From Ewingella sp. CoE-038-23 (GTDB lineage: Bacteria; Pseudomonadota; Gammaproteobacteria; Enterobacterales; Enterobacteriaceae): a stretch of DNA of 64,000 nucleotides. This document shows positions 9,594-21,010 of this stretch, in pieces (position 1 is the first letter of the stretch; the number at the start of each line of letters is the position of its first letter). The notes under the pieces were generated by a model. That model saw only the letters and a list, made by a program, of their open reading frames with translations. It was not told the origin of the DNA and made no database searches. The position numbers and the translations under genes are program-made. The DNA lies in assembly GCF_040419245.1 (NCBI RefSeq), contig NZ_JAZHOH010000001.1, positions 1,054,001-1,118,000 on the forward strand, written 5' to 3'.

Positions 9594-12176
9594 TCAACCT
9601 ACAACCAGGTTAAGCAGTTTGCCTGGAACGTAGATGACTTTACGCACAGTCACGCCATCCAGATATTTAGCGACCAGATGTTCTTGTGCAGCACGCTCGC
9701 GTACTTGCTCTTCGGTAGCATCCGCAGCAACGGTAATCTTGCCACGTACTTTGCCGTTAACTTGCACAACCACCAGTTTAGAGTCTTCAACCATAGCTTG
9801 CTCATCAGCTTGTGGCCAAGGTGCAGTATCAACGTCGCCCTCACCGCCCAGTGTCTGCCAAAGGCTGAAGCACACGTGTGGAGTGAATGGATACAGCATA
9901 CGCACCACGGCCAGCAGCGCTTCTTGCAACAGCGCACGGTCTTGTTCGCTGTCTTGCGGCGCACGACCCAGCTTGTTCATCAGCTCCATCACAGCAGCAA
10001 TCGCAGTGTTGAAGGTCTGACGGCGGCCGATATCATCGGTCACTTTGGCGATGGTTTTGTGCAGGTCGCGGCGTAAATCTTTCTGCGCTTCAGTCAGTGA
10101 AGCAGCGTCCAGAGCCACGGTTGCGCCTTTCTGCGTGTGTTCGAAGGCCAGCTTCCAGACACGTTTCAGGAAGCGGTTTGCCCCTTCAACGCCGGATTCT
10201 TGCCATTCCAGCGTCATTTCTGCCGGAGAAGCAAACATCATGAACAGACGAACGGTGTCCGCACCGTATTTCTCAACCATAACCTGAGGGTCGATGCCGT
10301 TGTTCTTAGACTTGGACATCTTGCTCATGCCAGCATAAACCAGCTCGCGACCTTCTGGGTCAGTGGCTTTAACAATGCGGCCTTTCTCGTCACGTTCAAC
10401 AGTAGCATCTACCGGAGAAACCCAAACGCGCTCGCCGCTGTTGCCGGTGTAGTAGAAGGCGTCAGCCAGCACCATGCCTTGGCACAGCAGGCGTTTAGCC
10501 GGTTCGTCAGAGTTGACCAGACCCGCGTCGCGCATCAGTTTGTGGAAGAAGCGGAAGTACATCAGGTGCATGATGGCGTGTTCGATACCACCTACATATT
10601 GGTCCACTGGCAGCCAATAGTTAGCTGCCGCCGGGTCCAACATGCCTTGGTCGTACTGCGGGCAAGTGTAGCGCGCGTAGTACCAGGAAGACTCCATAAA
10701 GGTGTCGAAGGTGTCGGTTTCACGCAGGCCAGGCACGCCGTTGACCGTGGTTTTTGCCCACTCTGGATCAGCTTTGATTGGGCTGGTGATGCCGTCCATG
10801 ACCACGTCCTCCGGCAGGATAACCGGCAGTTGGTCTTCTGGCGTTGGGATCACTGTGCCATCTTCCAGCGTGATCATTGGGATTGGTGCACCCCAGTAGC
10901 GCTGGCGTGAAACACCCCAGTCACGCAGGCGGTAGTTCACTTTGCGCTCGCCCACGCCTAAAGCAACCAGCTTATCGGCGATGGCATTGAAGCCCGCTTC
11001 GTGGCTCAGACCGTCAAATTCACCAGAATTATACAGGGTGCCTTTTTCGGTCAGCGCTGCGGCAGACACGTCTGGCTCAGTGCCGTCAGCGTTCAGAATG
11101 ACCGGAACGATTGGCAGGTTATATTTAGTGGCGAACTCCCAGTCACGCTGGTCGTGGCCTGGAACCGCCATTACTGCGCCGGTGCCGTATTCCATCAAGA
11201 CGAAGTTAGCGACCCAGATTGCCACTTTCTTGCCCGTCAGCGGGTGAATAGCAAACAGGCCGGTATCCATGCCGCGTTTTTCCATGGTCGCCATTTCTGC
11301 TTCGGCAACTTTGGTGTTACGGCATTCGTCGATGAAATCAGCCAGGGCCGGTTGAGTTGCCGCAGCTTGTAAAGAGAGGGGGTGACCTGCTGCAACGGCA
11401 ACGTAGGTGGCGCCCAGGAAGGTGTCAGGGCGCGTGGTGTACACGGTGACTTTCTCTTCACTGTTTTCGACGTCGAAGGTGATTTCTACGCCTTCAGAGC
11501 GGCCAATCCAGTTACGCTGCATGGTTTTGACCTGCTCAGGCCAGCTTTCCAGCGTATCCAAATCGTTAAGCAGTTGATCGGCATAGGCAGTGATTTTAAT
11601 GAACCACTGTGGAATTTCTTTGCGTTCCACCTTGGTATCACAGCGCCAGCAGCAGCCGTCGATAACCTGTTCGTTAGCTAAAACGGTCAGGTCATGCGGG
11701 CACCAGTTAACGGCAGAAGTCTTCTTATAAACCAAACCTTTTTCATACAGCTTGGTGAAGAACCACTGTTCCCAACGGTAGTAGTCAGGCTGGCAGGTCG
11801 CCAGTTCGCGATCCCAATCATAGCCGAAGCCCAGCAGTTTAAGCTGGTTCTTCATGTATTCGATGTTTTCGTAGGTCCACGGAGCCGGTGCAGTATTGTT
11901 TTTTACCGCAGCGCCTTCCGCCGGTAGCCCAAATGCGTCCCAGCCGATTGGCTGTAGAACGTTTTTACCCAGCATACGCTGGTAGCGGGAGATCACGTCA
12001 CCGATGGTGTAGTTACGCACGTGGCCCATATGTAGGCGGCCGGACGGGTATGGCAACATGGAGAGACAGTAGTACTTCTCTTTACCAGGCTGCTCGGTAA
12101 CTTTAAAGGTCTGCTTCTCTTGCCAGTGAAGCTGAACGTGTGACTCTATTTCTTCTGGGCGGTATTGCTCTTGCAT
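9594..12176 (-). CDS. leuS: Leucine--tRNA ligase
   Basis: An 860-residue class I aminoacyl-tRNA synthetase, the same length as in E. coli. The HIGH-type signature occurs in [17 protein letters not shown] and the KMSKS loop in [15 protein letters not shown]. The CP1 editing domain with the threonine-rich [13 protein letters not shown] segment lies between them, so mischarged tRNA-Leu can be hydrolysed. It starts the leuS-lptE-holA-nadD series. The 270-base region upstream, shared with divergent ybeL, shows no T-box or leader peptide. Confidence 0.98.
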   Translation of the reverse strand: MQEQYRPEEIESHVQLHWQEKQTFKVTEQPGKEKYYCLSMLPYPSGRLHMGHVRNYTIGDVISRYQRMLGKNVLQPIGWDAFGLPAEGAAVKNNTAPAPWTYENIEYMKNQLKLLGFGYDWDRELATCQPDYYRWEQWFFTKLYEKGLVYKKTSAVNWCPHDLTVLANEQVIDGCCWRCDTKVERKEIPQWFIKITAYADQLLNDLDTLESWPEQVKTMQRNWIGRSEGVEITFDVENSEEKVTVYTTRPDTFLGATYVAVAAGHPLSLQAAATQPALADFIDECRNTKVAEAEMATMEKRGMDTGLFAIHPLTGKKVAIWVANFVLMEYGTGAVMAVPGHDQRDWEFATKYNLPIVPVILNADGTEPDVSAAALTEKGTLYNSGEFDGLSHEAGFNAIADKLVALGVGERKVNYRLRDWGVSRQRYWGAPIPMITLEDGTVIPTPEDQLPVILPEDVVMDGITSPIKADPEWAKTTVNGVPGLRETDTFDTFMESSWYYARYTCPQYDQGMLDPAAANYWLPVDQYVGGIEHAIMHLMYFRFFHKLMRDAGLVNSDEPAKRLLCQGMVLADAFYYTGNSGERVWVSPVDATVERDEKGRIVKATDPEGRELVYAGMSKMSKSKNNGIDPQVMVEKYGADTVRLFMMFASPAEMTLEWQESGVEGANRFLKRVWKLAFEHTQKGATVALDAASLTEAQKDLRRDLHKTIAKVTDDIGRRQTFNTAIAAVMELMNKLGRAPQDSEQDRALLQEALLAVVRMLYPFTPHVCFSLWQTLGGEGDVDTAPWPQADEQAMVEDSKLVVVQVNGKVRGKITVAADATEEQVRERAAQEHLVAKYLDGVTVRKVIYVPGKLLNLVVG

Positions 12177-12446
12177 GGCGGCCGGTGGTCCTGTGAGTGA
12201 AAACAGCTACGCCTGTAGCTCAAATAGTTTTAATCAAAAGATCCGCATAGCATAGCTGATAAGCGCCTGAGGCAACAACACCAAGCGCGTCGTCAGTGGG
12301 GATTTCTGCATGTTGCAGAGGGAATATTCTCAAAGTGCGAGGCATCTCGGGATATTGTCCGTACCGGATCAGTGATTTACGACTAAAATAAGTCCCATGG
12401 CTCATGACTGAATGTTCGTTCACGTCGCTTTGACTTAGGGGAAATT

Positions 12447-12947
12447 ATGAACAATGTCGCACAGTATTATCGCCAGTTGGTCAGCTCGTTAACCGAGCGT
12501 TTGCAAAACGGCGAAAGGGATGTGGATGCCTTGGTTCAGGATGCTCGCGAAACGTTGCAAAGAGAAGGCAAGCTAACGGATTTGCAAATTGAGCAATTAA
12601 CTTACTCCGTTCGTCGCGATTTGCGCGAATTTGCCCGCAGCTATACGGAAAATAGGCAGGCCGCCACTGTCGAAGATACGGAAGAAGACAGCGTCTTTAT
12701 GCGCATCATTAAAGAGAGCCTGTGGAAAGAGCTGGCGGATATGACCGACAAAACCCAGCTTGAATGGAAAGAGGTGTTTAAGGACGTCAACCACCACGGG
12801 GTGTATCACAGTGGGGAAGTGGTCGGATTGGGCAATCTGGTGTGCGAAAACTGTCACTTTACGCTGGCGGTTTACACCCCGGAAGTGTTAAGCAAATGCC
12901 CTAAATGCAACGGCACCGAGTTTACCCGCAAGGCCTTTGAGCCTTAA
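12447..12947 (+). CDS. ybeL: YbeL, zinc-ribbon family protein (DUF1451)
   Basis: A 166-residue soluble protein. The C-terminus carries two Cys pairs (CENCHF and CPKCNG) that form a zinc ribbon; the N-terminal two thirds is charged and probably helical. The family has no established function. The start has GGGGA six bases upstream. In E. coli several genes (including hscC and rihA) separate ybeL from gltL; here the two are directly convergent with a shared terminator. Confidence 0.93.
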   Translation: MNNVAQYYRQLVSSLTERLQNGERDVDALVQDARETLQREGKLTDLQIEQLTYSVRRDLREFARSYTENRQAATVEDTEEDSVFMRIIKESLWKELADMTDKTQLEWKEVFKDVNHHGVYHSGEVVGLGNLVCENCHFTLAVYTPEVLSKCPKCNGTEFTRKAFEP

Positions 12948-12967
12948 TCCCCGGCCTGTAAAACAAA

Positions 12968-12992
12968 AACCGCCAGCACGGGCTGGCGGTTT
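12968..12992. terminator. Bidirectional terminator between ybeL and gltL
   Basis: A 10-bp perfect stem (AACCGCCAGC with GCTGGCGGTT) lies between the convergent stops. It is followed by TTTATTAA on the plus strand and by TTTTGTTTTA on the minus strand, so it can serve both ybeL and the gltIJKL operon. Confidence 0.85.
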
Positions 12993-13016
12993 ATTAATAG
13001 CTAAAAGCCGAGCGGA

Positions 13017-13742
13017 TTAGTGCAGGATCTTCGCTAAGAAGTCACGAGCGCGGTCAGATTCTGGATTGTTGAAGAAATCGTCTTTATTGCGGTCTTCAAC
13101 GATTTTGCCTTCATCCATGAAAATCACGCGGTTTGCCACTTTGCGGGCAAAGCCCATTTCGTGAGTCACCACCATCATGGTCATGCCTTCGTTCGCCAGT
13201 TCAACCATGACGTCCAGCACTTCGTTGATCATTTCCGGATCAAGGGCCGAGGTTGGCTCATCAAACAGCATGGCAATCGGGTCCATACACAGCGCACGGG
13301 CGATAGCCACGCGCTGCTGCTGGCCGCCAGAAAGCTGGCCGGGGAATTTATTGGCGTGAGCCGATAACCCGACGCGATCCAGCAATTTCAGGCCTTTATC
13401 TTTTGCTGCGGCTTTATCACGCTTCAAGACTTTGACCTGCGCCAGAGTCAGGTTGTCGATAATAGACAGGTGAGGGAACAGCTCAAAATGCTGGAACACC
13501 ATGCCAACTTTGGCACGCAGCTGCGCCAGATTGGTTTTCTTGTCATTAACCGGCGTGCCGTTAACCAGAATGTCACCTTTCTGCACTGGCTCAAGCCCAT
13601 TCACGGTTTTGATAAGCGTTGACTTACCTGACCCCGAAGGACCGCAAACCACCACAACTTCACCTTTTTTAACCTCGGTGCTGCAGTCGGTCAGCACCTG
13701 GAAGTGACCATACCATTTAGAAACATTCTTCAGTGAAATCAT
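13017..13742 (-). CDS. gltL: Glutamate/aspartate ABC transporter ATP-binding protein
   Basis: A 241-residue ABC ATPase that powers uptake of glutamate and aspartate. Walker A is GPSGSGKST near residue 36, the signature is [15 protein letters not shown], and Walker B is [14 protein letters not shown], followed by the switch His in VVTHEMG. The start overlaps the gltK stop by four bases. It is the last gene of gltIJKL and is followed by the terminator shared with ybeL. Confidence 0.97.
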   Translation of the reverse strand: MISLKNVSKWYGHFQVLTDCSTEVKKGEVVVVCGPSGSGKSTLIKTVNGLEPVQKGDILVNGTPVNDKKTNLAQLRAKVGMVFQHFELFPHLSIIDNLTLAQVKVLKRDKAAAKDKGLKLLDRVGLSAHANKFPGQLSGGQQQRVAIARALCMDPIAMLFDEPTSALDPEMINEVLDVMVELANEGMTMMVVTHEMGFARKVANRVIFMDEGKIVEDRNKDDFFNNPESDRARDFLAKILH

Positions 13743-14416
13743 GAAACTGTCCTTTTCTTCAAATAACGCACCAGCAAGGAAGCGGAAAGGCTGATAACAA
13801 AATAGATAGCTCCGGCGAACAGAACCATTTCGACGAGTGTGCCGTCACGGTCGCCGATGTTAGAGGCGCTGCGGAAGAAGTCCGCCAGACCAAGCACGTA
13901 CACCAGCGAGGTGTCCTGGAACAAAACAATCGCCTGAGTCAGTAGCAGGGGCACCATCGCACGGAACGCCTGCGGCAGAATAACCAGTTTCATGGCTTGC
14001 CATTGAGTCATCCCCAGCGCCAGCGCGGCTGAGGATTGGCCGCGAGCAATACTGATTATCCCGGCACGAATAATTTCAGAATAATAGGCCGCTTCGAACA
14101 GGGCGAAAGCCACCATCGCTGAAATTAAACGAATGTCGGTTTTTGGTGACAGGCCAAGTACTTTTTGCAGGAAACTTGGCACGATCAGATAGAACCACAG
14201 CAGCACCATAACCAATGGAATGGCACGGAAAATATTCACATAGGCCGTGGCGAACCAGCTGATGGGCTTGAATGATGATAGGCGCATTACCGCCAACAGC
14301 GTGCCCCAGAGGATACCCACGACGATAGCAATCGCGGTGATTTCCAGCGTGATCAGCATGCCTTGCCATAAATAGGGCAGGCCAGGGCCAATAGAACTCC
14401 AGTCGAAATCATGCAT
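13739..14416 (-). CDS. gltK: Glutamate/aspartate ABC transporter permease GltK
   Basis: A 225-residue inner-membrane permease of the HisM/GlnP family. The coupling loop that docks on the ATPase lies near [22 protein letters not shown], the EAA-type motif. It begins two bases after gltJ and overlaps gltL. Confidence 0.96.
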   Translation of the reverse strand: MHDFDWSSIGPGLPYLWQGMLITLEITAIAIVVGILWGTLLAVMRLSSFKPISWFATAYVNIFRAIPLVMVLLWFYLIVPSFLQKVLGLSPKTDIRLISAMVAFALFEAAYYSEIIRAGIISIARGQSSAALALGMTQWQAMKLVILPQAFRAMVPLLLTQAIVLFQDTSLVYVLGLADFFRSASNIGDRDGTLVEMVLFAGAIYFVISLSASLLVRYLKKRTVS

Positions 14417-14418
14417 GA

Positions 14419-15159
14419 TTATTTACCTCCCATGTTGCCCGGCAGGCGGACTTTGCGTTCTACAAAATGCATCAGCAACATGATCACTGCATTGATGAGC
14501 ACGTAGGCAACAGTAATGGCAGTAAATGATTCATAGGCGTGAGCAGAGTAATCCAGCAGTTTTCCGGCCTGTGCTGCCATGTCGACCAGGCCAATGGTGG
14601 AGGCGATCGCGGAGTTCTTCACCAGGTTGACCATTTCAGAGGTCATTGGCGGAACAATCACGCGATAAGCATTCGGCAACAGCACGTAGCGATAGGTTTG
14701 CGGCAGAGTCAGGCCCATCGCTAAACCGGCGTTACGCTGGCCGCGAGGCAGTGACTGGATTGCGGCACGAACCTGCTCACAGACACGCGCTGCGGTGAAC
14801 AACCCGAGGCAGATAACCGATGAGGAGAAGAACTGCACGTTTGGCGGAAGTTCTGATTTAAACCACATGCCAATGCTTTCCGGCAGCAGTTCAGGAACCA
14901 CCAGATACCAGGTAAAGAATTGGACGATCAGGGGTACGTTACGAAACAGCTCAACGTAGCAAGTGCCGATACCCGAGAGGAAACGGTTGGGGACGGTACG
15001 CAAGATACCGAACAGAGAGCCGACAAAGAAAGCGATAACCCAGGCACACAGTGACAGTGCGACGGTGACCTGAAATCCATTCCAAATCCACCCAAGATAA
15101 GTGGTATTCCCGAAGGGGGCTTGTTGCAGAAAAATGCCCCAGTTCCAATCTATAGACAT
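14419..15159 (-). CDS. gltJ: Glutamate/aspartate ABC transporter permease GltJ
   Basis: A 246-residue polar amino acid permease, partner of GltK. The EAA-type coupling loop is seen in [19 protein letters not shown]. The N-terminus [18 protein letters not shown] is characteristic. A 227-base gap separates it from gltI and holds the probable SroC RNA, whose terminator would lower expression of gltJKL relative to gltI. Confidence 0.96.
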   Translation of the reverse strand: MSIDWNWGIFLQQAPFGNTTYLGWIWNGFQVTVALSLCAWVIAFFVGSLFGILRTVPNRFLSGIGTCYVELFRNVPLIVQFFTWYLVVPELLPESIGMWFKSELPPNVQFFSSSVICLGLFTAARVCEQVRAAIQSLPRGQRNAGLAMGLTLPQTYRYVLLPNAYRVIVPPMTSEMVNLVKNSAIASTIGLVDMAAQAGKLLDYSAHAYESFTAITVAYVLINAVIMLLMHFVERKVRLPGNMGGK

Positions 15160-15228
15160 AAAAACTCCATAATGCGCGCGAACGCAACCCTACTGAGTGA
15201 TGACGAACCAATCCCATGCTGAGTGACG

Positions 15229-15386
15229 CAAAAAATGCGAGGTGGGGAACGACCACCCCGCATTCCGGTCTTGCTGCCTTTTCAGGCTGTCATCACAAGG
15301 CTGGTGGGCCAGCCCTTTATTTCCCCGCGGCAATTGGTAAATCACGTTGGGGCCTTCCCGTCTGTCTTATTATCTGACTACGAAAC
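15229..15386 (-). ncRNA. sroC: Probable SroC small RNA (gltI-gltJ intergenic region)
   Basis: In E. coli the gltI-gltJ intergenic segment of the operon mRNA is processed to the stable RNA SroC (about 160 nt), which sponges GcvB. Here the same gap is about the same size and ends, on the minus strand, with a strong intrinsic terminator. I identify it by synteny, length and terminator; no sequence alignment was run, and the 5' end is a guess. Confidence 0.55.
15230..15263 (-). terminator. Internal terminator in the gltI-gltJ gap
   Basis: An 11-bp stem (15253-15263 with 15235-15245, one G-U pair) is followed on the minus strand by a run of six T. It would end the gltI transcript and SroC, with partial read-through into gltJKL. 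Confidence 0.85.
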
Positions 15387-16283
15387 TTACAGCGCTTTGT
15401 CGTTAGGCGCTTTGAACAGAGCTTGCATGTCGTCTGACAGTTCGAAGTTCATGTTCAGGTTCTTTGGAGGAATAGGCTGCTTGAACCATTTATCAAACCA
15501 CTTGGCGGCTTCGCCCGAGGTCTGGGTTTTAGCGATGGTGTCATCGACCAGCGTTTTAAAGCCGGCGTCATCTTTACGCAGCATACAGCCGTAAGCTTCT
15601 TTGGATTGAGGCGTGCCGACGATGGTCCAGTCATCAGGCTTTTTAGCTTTAGCACGTTCGCCAGCCAGCAGAGCATCGTCCATCATGAACGCCACTGCGC
15701 GGCCGGTTTCCAGCGTACGGAAGGAGTCCCCGTGGTCTTTTGCGCTGATGATGCGCATGCCCAGTTTCTTCTCTTCGTTCAGCTTGTTGAGCAGGATTTC
15801 AGAGGTAGTCCCTGAAGTCACCACCACGGTTTTGCCTTTCAGGTCATCGAAATCTTTAATGTCAGACCCTTTTTTCACCAGCAGGCGGGTGCCGATGATG
15901 AAGATAGTGTCAGAGAAAGCCGCTTGTTGCTGGCGTTCTACGTTGTTAGTGGTTGAGCCACACTCAAAATCGTAGGTGCCGTTTTGCAGCAAAGGAATAC
16001 GGTTTTGCGAGGTGATTGGCATCAATTTGACTTGCAGATTAGGCAAGTTCAGCTTTTTCTTCACCGCCTCAACGATAGCGTTGGAGTAGTCCTGAGAGTA
16101 ACCCACCACTTTTTGATTATTGTCGTAATAAGAAAATGGCACAGAAGACTCACGGTGACCGACGACAATAACGCCGTTATCTTTGATTTTCTTCAGGGTA
16201 CCGTTCAGGTCTTCTGCATGGGCTACGCTACTTGCTGCCAGGCCTGCCAGCAGTACCGATAACGCCAATTTGCGCATTTGCAT
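15387..16283 (-). CDS. gltI: Glutamate/aspartate periplasmic binding protein
   Basis: A 298-residue solute-binding protein of the bacterial type 3 family. The signal peptide (LALSVLLAGLAASSVAHA) is followed by a mature domain starting EDLNGTLKKIKDNGVIVVGHRES. The segments YSQDYSNAIVEAVKKKL and GTTSEILLNKL are typical of GltI/DEBP. AAGGAG lies upstream of the ATG. It is the first gene of the transporter operon. Confidence 0.97.
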   Translation of the reverse strand: MQMRKLALSVLLAGLAASSVAHAEDLNGTLKKIKDNGVIVVGHRESSVPFSYYDNNQKVVGYSQDYSNAIVEAVKKKLNLPNLQVKLMPITSQNRIPLLQNGTYDFECGSTTNNVERQQQAAFSDTIFIIGTRLLVKKGSDIKDFDDLKGKTVVVTSGTTSEILLNKLNEEKKLGMRIISAKDHGDSFRTLETGRAVAFMMDDALLAGERAKAKKPDDWTIVGTPQSKEAYGCMLRKDDAGFKTLVDDTIAKTQTSGEAAKWFDKWFKQPIPPKNLNMNFELSDDMQALFKAPNDKAL

Positions 16284-16656
16284 TGTCCAACTCCTTTGCT
16301 GTCGTTAAAGATCCACACCGAGGGATCAGGAAGCACTTATGAATCGTAAAGCTCATAGCCAATTCGAACTTACTCAGCATCGAAAATAGCTGAATGTGAA
16401 GATAATGAAACCACAATGTTTCTTTTTTGAGACGAGACACGCACCAAATCAATGCAAGAAAACATTCATGCACCGCGTATGAGTATGTTTTTTAAACGTT
16501 TGGTTCCACTATGGTGCACCGTCTTAGTAAAAATAAGTAAAAGCATAGCTTTCATAGAGATAAAGCAATAAACGTGCCAGTGGGGTATTGATTAGGAGAA
16601 TTTATGGCAAAAAAAACGGGCGCCGTTTGGCACCCGTAGAGGAGGTATTGCGAAGC
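16284..16656. other. 373-base region between gltI and lnt
   Basis: The region holds the gltI promoter and leader and, at its far end, the lnt terminator. A partial NtrC-like dyad (GGTTCC, five bases, GGTGCA at 16502-16518) and a separate TGCACC half site at 16479-16484 are present. I found no sigma-54 -24/-12 element. No ORF of coding character is seen. Confidence 0.4.
16609..16637 (-). terminator. Terminator after lnt
   Basis: ACGGGTGCC pairs with GGCGCCCGT (one G-U) across an AAAC loop, followed on the minus strand by eight T. It closes the ybeZ-ybeY-corC-lnt transcription unit. Confidence 0.88.
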
Positions 16657-18192
16657 TTATTGGCGTTTATGTCGCTGATTCAAGAACAGCGAGATGCCCG
16701 CCAGCAGCAGCGTGAGGATCCACGTCGGCCACCAGCCAAAGCGTGCATAAGGCGTGATGCCGGTGGTTGGCGTCACTTCCACATTCAGCACCTGACGAGT
16801 AAATTGCGGTAATTCAGCAATCATATCGCCATTGGCGTCTACCGCCGCCGTCACGCCATTGTTGGTGCTACGCAGCAGAGGGCGGCCCAATTCCAAGGCG
16901 CGCATGCGGGCCATTTGGAAGTGCTGCCACGGACCGATTGAGTGACCGAACCAGGCATCATTAGAGATCGTCAGCAGGAAATCAGTATCAGGCTGGAAGT
17001 TATCCCGCACTTGCTCGCCGAAGACGATTTCATAACAGATGGCGGTGGTCAGATTCATCCCGCTAACCATCAGCGGCTTCTGCACATAGGCGCCGCTGCT
17101 CAGACCGGACATTGGCAGGTCAAAGAACGGGGCTAACGGGCGCAGAATGGCCTCCAGCGGAACAAATTCGCCGAAAGGCACCAGATGGTGTTTATCAAAA
17201 CGGTTGCTGTCCGGGTAGCGATAAGGCTTATCGCCGCCAAGTACAATGGCGCTGTTATACACGTGCATATCCTGACTGGTGCGACGCGCGTCAATGATGC
17301 CGGTCACCAGCTGGGAGCCATGCGAACGGTACAGGTCATCCATCATGGTCAGGAACTGCTGCTGGTCAGATTCAATGTCCGAAATCGCTGATTCCGGCCA
17401 GATAATCATCTTCGCTTTACCCAAATAAGGCCGGCTAAGGTCCATATAGGTTTGCAGCGCGCTGACTAAGGCTTTCGGGTCCCATTTCATGGACTGCGGG
17501 ATGTTGCCCTGCACCAGCGCCACGTCGACTTTCTTCTGCTCTTGCGGTTGATACCAATGCACGCCGCGCAACGACAGAGGCAATAGCAGCAAGGCGAAAG
17601 CCACCACTGCCGCAATAATCTTGCGCTGATAGACCGCGTAAACCAGCAGGCCACTGATGGAGGTGAGCAGCAGGGTAATGCTGTCGACCCCGGCAATAGG
17701 GGCCAGGCCTTTCAGCGGGCCATCAATTTGGCTGTAGCCAAACTGCAGCCATGGGAAGCCAGTGAGCACCCAACCGCGCAGAAACTCGGTGATTTGCCAC
17801 AGGGCAGGGGCGGCCAGAGCCAGCTTCCACCAGGTGGTTTTCGGCCACAGTCGCGCCAGCAAGCCGGCGAACAGCATAGTATAGAGCGACAGGTAGCACG
17901 CCAGCAGCACCACTAAAAAGAGGTTGATGGCTTCCGGCATGCCGCCAAAGGTGGCGATGCTGACGTACACCCAGTTTACTCCGCTGCCGAACAGACCCAT
18001 CCCCCAGAAGAAGCCTATCCACGCAGCCTGAGCCGGACGGCGATCCAGCGTTAGCGCGAATAAACCAAACAGGGAGACCAGTGCCGCGGGCCAGTGATCG
18101 TAAGGGGAGAAGGCCAGGGTGCCACAGGCACCGAATAAGAGCGCCAGCAGGATGCGAACCCGCTGGCGTTGGTATAAAGAGGCAATTGCCAT
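16657..18192 (-). CDS. lnt: Apolipoprotein N-acyltransferase
   Basis: A 511-residue inner-membrane enzyme that adds the third acyl chain to lipoproteins. The N-terminal part is hydrophobic with several membrane segments. The C-terminal nitrilase-like domain shows the catalytic Glu in MIIWPESAI, the Lys in [11 protein letters not shown] and the Cys in [11 protein letters not shown]. The length matches E. coli Lnt. It begins seven bases after corC. Confidence 0.96.
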   Translation of the reverse strand: MAIASLYQRQRVRILLALLFGACGTLAFSPYDHWPAALVSLFGLFALTLDRRPAQAAWIGFFWGMGLFGSGVNWVYVSIATFGGMPEAINLFLVVLLACYLSLYTMLFAGLLARLWPKTTWWKLALAAPALWQITEFLRGWVLTGFPWLQFGYSQIDGPLKGLAPIAGVDSITLLLTSISGLLVYAVYQRKIIAAVVAFALLLLPLSLRGVHWYQPQEQKKVDVALVQGNIPQSMKWDPKALVSALQTYMDLSRPYLGKAKMIIWPESAISDIESDQQQFLTMMDDLYRSHGSQLVTGIIDARRTSQDMHVYNSAIVLGGDKPYRYPDSNRFDKHHLVPFGEFVPLEAILRPLAPFFDLPMSGLSSGAYVQKPLMVSGMNLTTAICYEIVFGEQVRDNFQPDTDFLLTISNDAWFGHSIGPWQHFQMARMRALELGRPLLRSTNNGVTAAVDANGDMIAELPQFTRQVLNVEVTPTTGITPYARFGWWPTWILTLLLAGISLFLNQRHKRQ

Positions 18193-18199
18193 GGAGTAA

Positions 18200-19078
18200 T
18201 TATTCTTCCAATATCGGTTGCGGCGCGTCGTCCGGTATTTTTACGTGAACCTGAATAATACGTCGGCTGTCGGCCATGGCAACTTTGAACAGGTAACCGT
18301 CAATTTCAATGGTTTCGCCACGTGCTGGCAAATGACCAAACGACTGCATCACCAGGCCACCAATGGTATCGACTTCATCGTCGCTGTAGTTGGTCTGGAA
18401 GACTTCATTGAAGTCCTCGATAGGCGCCAGCGCACGGACGGTATAGGTGTGGCGGCTGAGCTGGCGGATATCTAAGTCTTCCGCTTCGTCATACTCGTCA
18501 TCGATTTCACCCACGATAAGTTCGAGGATGTCTTCGATAGTGACCAGACCAGATACGCCGCCGAACTCATCGACCACGATAGCCATATGGTAACGCTGTG
18601 AGCGGAACTCCTTCAGCATGCGGTCAACGCGCTTGCTTTCCGGCACCACCACGGCGGTTCTCAAAACTTTATCAATGCTGAAGGGTTCGGATTCTGTGCG
18701 CATGAACGGCAACAGGTCCTTGGCCATCAGGATGCCTTCAATGTGGTCCTTATCTTCGCTGATCACCGGGAAGCGTGAATGCGCTGACTCAATGATGACG
18801 TCAAGACACTCTTCCAGCGGCTGGTTGCGTTTAAGCGTGATCATTTGCGAACGCGGGATCATGATGTCACGTACACGCTGCTCGGCGATATCCATCACGC
18901 CTTCCAGCATGTCACGGGTATCGGGATCGATCAGGTCGTTTTGTTCGGAATCACGGATCAGCTCGACCAGATCGCCACGGTTTTTTGGTTCACCGTGAAA
19001 TAACTGGCTGAGAATAAGGGAAAAGAAGCCCTTCTTGGGACTGGGGCTATCACTATTTTGTGAATGGTCATCGCTCAT
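18200..19078 (-). CDS. corC: CorC/YbeX family CBS-domain protein
   Basis: A 292-residue cytoplasmic protein with two CBS domains (around [14 protein letters not shown] and [16 protein letters not shown]) and a C-terminal CorC_HlyC transporter-associated domain. In Salmonella it was linked to magnesium and cobalt efflux; work on E. coli YbeX links it to ribosome metabolism. The cluster ybeZ-ybeY-corC-lnt is conserved. Confidence 0.95.
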   Translation of the reverse strand: MSDDHSQNSDSPSPKKGFFSLILSQLFHGEPKNRGDLVELIRDSEQNDLIDPDTRDMLEGVMDIAEQRVRDIMIPRSQMITLKRNQPLEECLDVIIESAHSRFPVISEDKDHIEGILMAKDLLPFMRTESEPFSIDKVLRTAVVVPESKRVDRMLKEFRSQRYHMAIVVDEFGGVSGLVTIEDILELIVGEIDDEYDEAEDLDIRQLSRHTYTVRALAPIEDFNEVFQTNYSDDEVDTIGGLVMQSFGHLPARGETIEIDGYLFKVAMADSRRIIQVHVKIPDDAPQPILEE

Positions 19079-19171
19079 GGCGTTTGGTTAAATTTACTCA
19101 TATAAAGGGAAATAATAACTAACAGAAACGGAAGTCCCCCAAGGCTTGTGGCGATGGGGGAGGCGTTAACG

Positions 19172-19663
19172 CTAGTCTCGAATGTCGTCTTTCTCGTCAT
19201 CTTCAATGAAAATATACGGGTCCGGATAACCCAGACTCTGCATAATTTCTATCTCGATGGACTCCATTTCTTCGGCTTCTTCATCGACGATGTGGTCATA
19301 CCCTAGCAGATGCAGACTGCCGTGAACAACCATATGCGCCCAATGCGCCAGCAGTTCTTTTTGCTGCTCCTGAGCTTCTTTTTCAACTACCTGACGGCAG
19401 ATGACCAGATCACCCAGCAGCGGCAATTCCATACCCGGCGGAGCCTCGAACGGGAAGGATAACACGTTGGTCGATTTGTCTTTACCACGATAAGTCATAT
19501 TCAGCTCGTGACTTTCCGCTTCATCAACCAGACGGATGGTCACTTCTGACTCTTTCTGAAACTGTGGCAGGACGACGTCCAGCCATTTTTGGAAATCACT
19601 TTCCGTGGGTAAACCCTCGCTGTTTTCACATGCGATTTGCAAATCGAGAATAACCTGAGTCAT
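19172..19663 (-). CDS. ybeY: Endoribonuclease YbeY, rRNA maturation factor
   Basis: A 163-residue metalloprotein needed for 16S rRNA 3' maturation and ribosome quality control. The zinc-binding signature [11 protein letters not shown] near the middle is intact, and the [15 protein letters not shown] segment is typical. The C-terminal acidic tail is a few residues longer than in E. coli (155). The start overlaps the ybeZ stop by four bases. Confidence 0.96.
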   Translation of the reverse strand: MTQVILDLQIACENSEGLPTESDFQKWLDVVLPQFQKESEVTIRLVDEAESHELNMTYRGKDKSTNVLSFPFEAPPGMELPLLGDLVICRQVVEKEAQEQQKELLAHWAHMVVHGSLHLLGYDHIVDEEAEEMESIEIEIMQSLGYPDPYIFIEDDEKDDIRD

Positions 19664-20718
19664 TGATTAACCTGTTGTGACGGCGGCTGATGAGATTCCT
19701 GACGACGTTGTTCAGCAATAGCATCGCGACGTTTTTGATCTTCTTCTTCCCAAGCCTCATAGGCTACCACGATACGGGCTACCACGGGATGACGAACCAC
19801 GTCTTCGCTATGGAAGAAGTTGAAACTAAGTTCATCAACCGACGAAAGCACCTCGATAGCATGGCGCAGGCCAGACTTCTGGTGGCGCGGCAGGTCAATC
19901 TGGGTAACGTCGCCGGTGATCACGGCTTTGGAGTTGAAACCAATGCGCGTCAGGAACATTTTCATCTGTTCAATCGAGGTGTTCTGACTTTCATCCAAAA
20001 TGATAAAGGCGTCGTTGAGCGTACGGCCGCGCATGTAGGCCAGCGGGGCGACTTCAATCACGTTGCGCTCAATCAGCTTTTCCACTTTCTCAAAGCCGAG
20101 CATTTCGAACAGCGCGTCATACAGCGGGCGCAAATAAGGGTCAACTTTCTGGCTGAGGTCGCCCGGCAGGAAGCCCAGTTTCTCACCGGCTTCAACCGCT
20201 GGTCGAGTCAGCAGGATACGTCGCACGTCCTGACGCTCAAGGGCATCGACGGCCGCCGCCACGGCGAGATAGGTCTTACCCGTACCCGCAGGCCCGATAC
20301 CAAAGGTGATATCGTGGTCGAGGATGTTGGCGATGTACTGCGCCTGATTTGGCGTGCGTGGCTTCACCATGCCGCGCTTGGTTTTGATGATCACCGCTTT
20401 GCCATAGTCAGGCACGCTCTCGGCGGTCTGTTCCAGCACGCGGCTCTCTTTAATGGCCAGATGGATTTGCTCAGGATCGATATCCTGAGTTTCTCCCCGC
20501 AGCGGCGCGGTATCCACGTATAAATCACGCAGAATATTGACCGCGGCGGTCACAGGCAGACTTTTTCCTACCAGTTTAAAGGCGTTATCACGACGGTTGA
20601 TTTCGACGCCCAACCGACGTTCCAGTTGTTTGATGTTGTCATCAAACGGCCCGCACAGGCTCAGCAAACGCTGATTGTCTTCGGGCTCTAGCAAAATCTC
20701 TTGTGTTACAACGTTCAA
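19660..20718 (-). CDS. ybeZ: PhoH-like ATPase YbeZ
   Basis: A 352-residue P-loop protein of the PhoH family. Walker A is GPAGTGKT and Walker B is [11 protein letters not shown]. It partners YbeY in RNA metabolism. The start chosen is TTG at 20718: it has AGAGGA about six bases upstream, and the resulting N-terminus ([14 protein letters not shown]) aligns residue for residue with the E. coli start. A GTG at 20736 would add six residues with no such support. The 274-base gap upstream shows no clear sigma-32 promoter. Confidence 0.93.
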   Translation of the reverse strand: MNVVTQEILLEPEDNQRLLSLCGPFDDNIKQLERRLGVEINRRDNAFKLVGKSLPVTAAVNILRDLYVDTAPLRGETQDIDPEQIHLAIKESRVLEQTAESVPDYGKAVIIKTKRGMVKPRTPNQAQYIANILDHDITFGIGPAGTGKTYLAVAAAVDALERQDVRRILLTRPAVEAGEKLGFLPGDLSQKVDPYLRPLYDALFEMLGFEKVEKLIERNVIEVAPLAYMRGRTLNDAFIILDESQNTSIEQMKMFLTRIGFNSKAVITGDVTQIDLPRHQKSGLRHAIEVLSSVDELSFNFFHSEDVVRHPVVARIVVAYEAWEEEDQKRRDAIAEQRRQESHQPPSQQVNQ

Positions 20719-20956
20719 ACTTTTCCTCTGGGCCACGAAGGACCTGTTGATGTGTCTGACTTTTGTCGTCTTAGCTGGCGTTGCTCACACCAATAAAACT
20801 CACAATACCTTGGTTAATAATACATGCCCTTGGCAAAATATGCCTTGTTAGCCACGGGATGGCGTACACCTTAGTGACAATATGCGGCCTGTCTCGAAAA
20901 ATTAAACCTTATCACTGTTCTGATAGGGGAGTTTTCGACTAAAAACTGTAAAAACA

Positions 20957-20980
20957 AACAGGACGCCGAAGCGTCCTGTT
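20957..20980 (-). terminator. Terminator after miaB
   Basis: A perfect 10-bp stem (AACAGGACGC with GCGTCCTGTT) with a TTCG loop is followed on the minus strand by TGTTTTTAC. It lies 30 bases after the miaB stop. Confidence 0.85.
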
Positions 20981-21010
20981 GCGGGATCTAAGCCTTTATG
21001 GGCTGCCAGA

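Noticed and set aside
10137..10910. 257-codon plus-strand frame inside leuS
   Set aside because: It is the complement of conserved synthetase sequence, with no family resemblance.
12220..12423. 67-codon minus-strand frame upstream of leuS
   Set aside because: It lies in the leuS promoter region, has no ribosome binding site and matches no known family.
16479..16518. NtrC-like half sites (TGCACC and GGTTCC-N5-GGTGCA) upstream of gltI
   Set aside because: Only one arm is complete and there is no TGGCAC-N5-TTGC sigma-54 element nearby, so nitrogen control is not supported.
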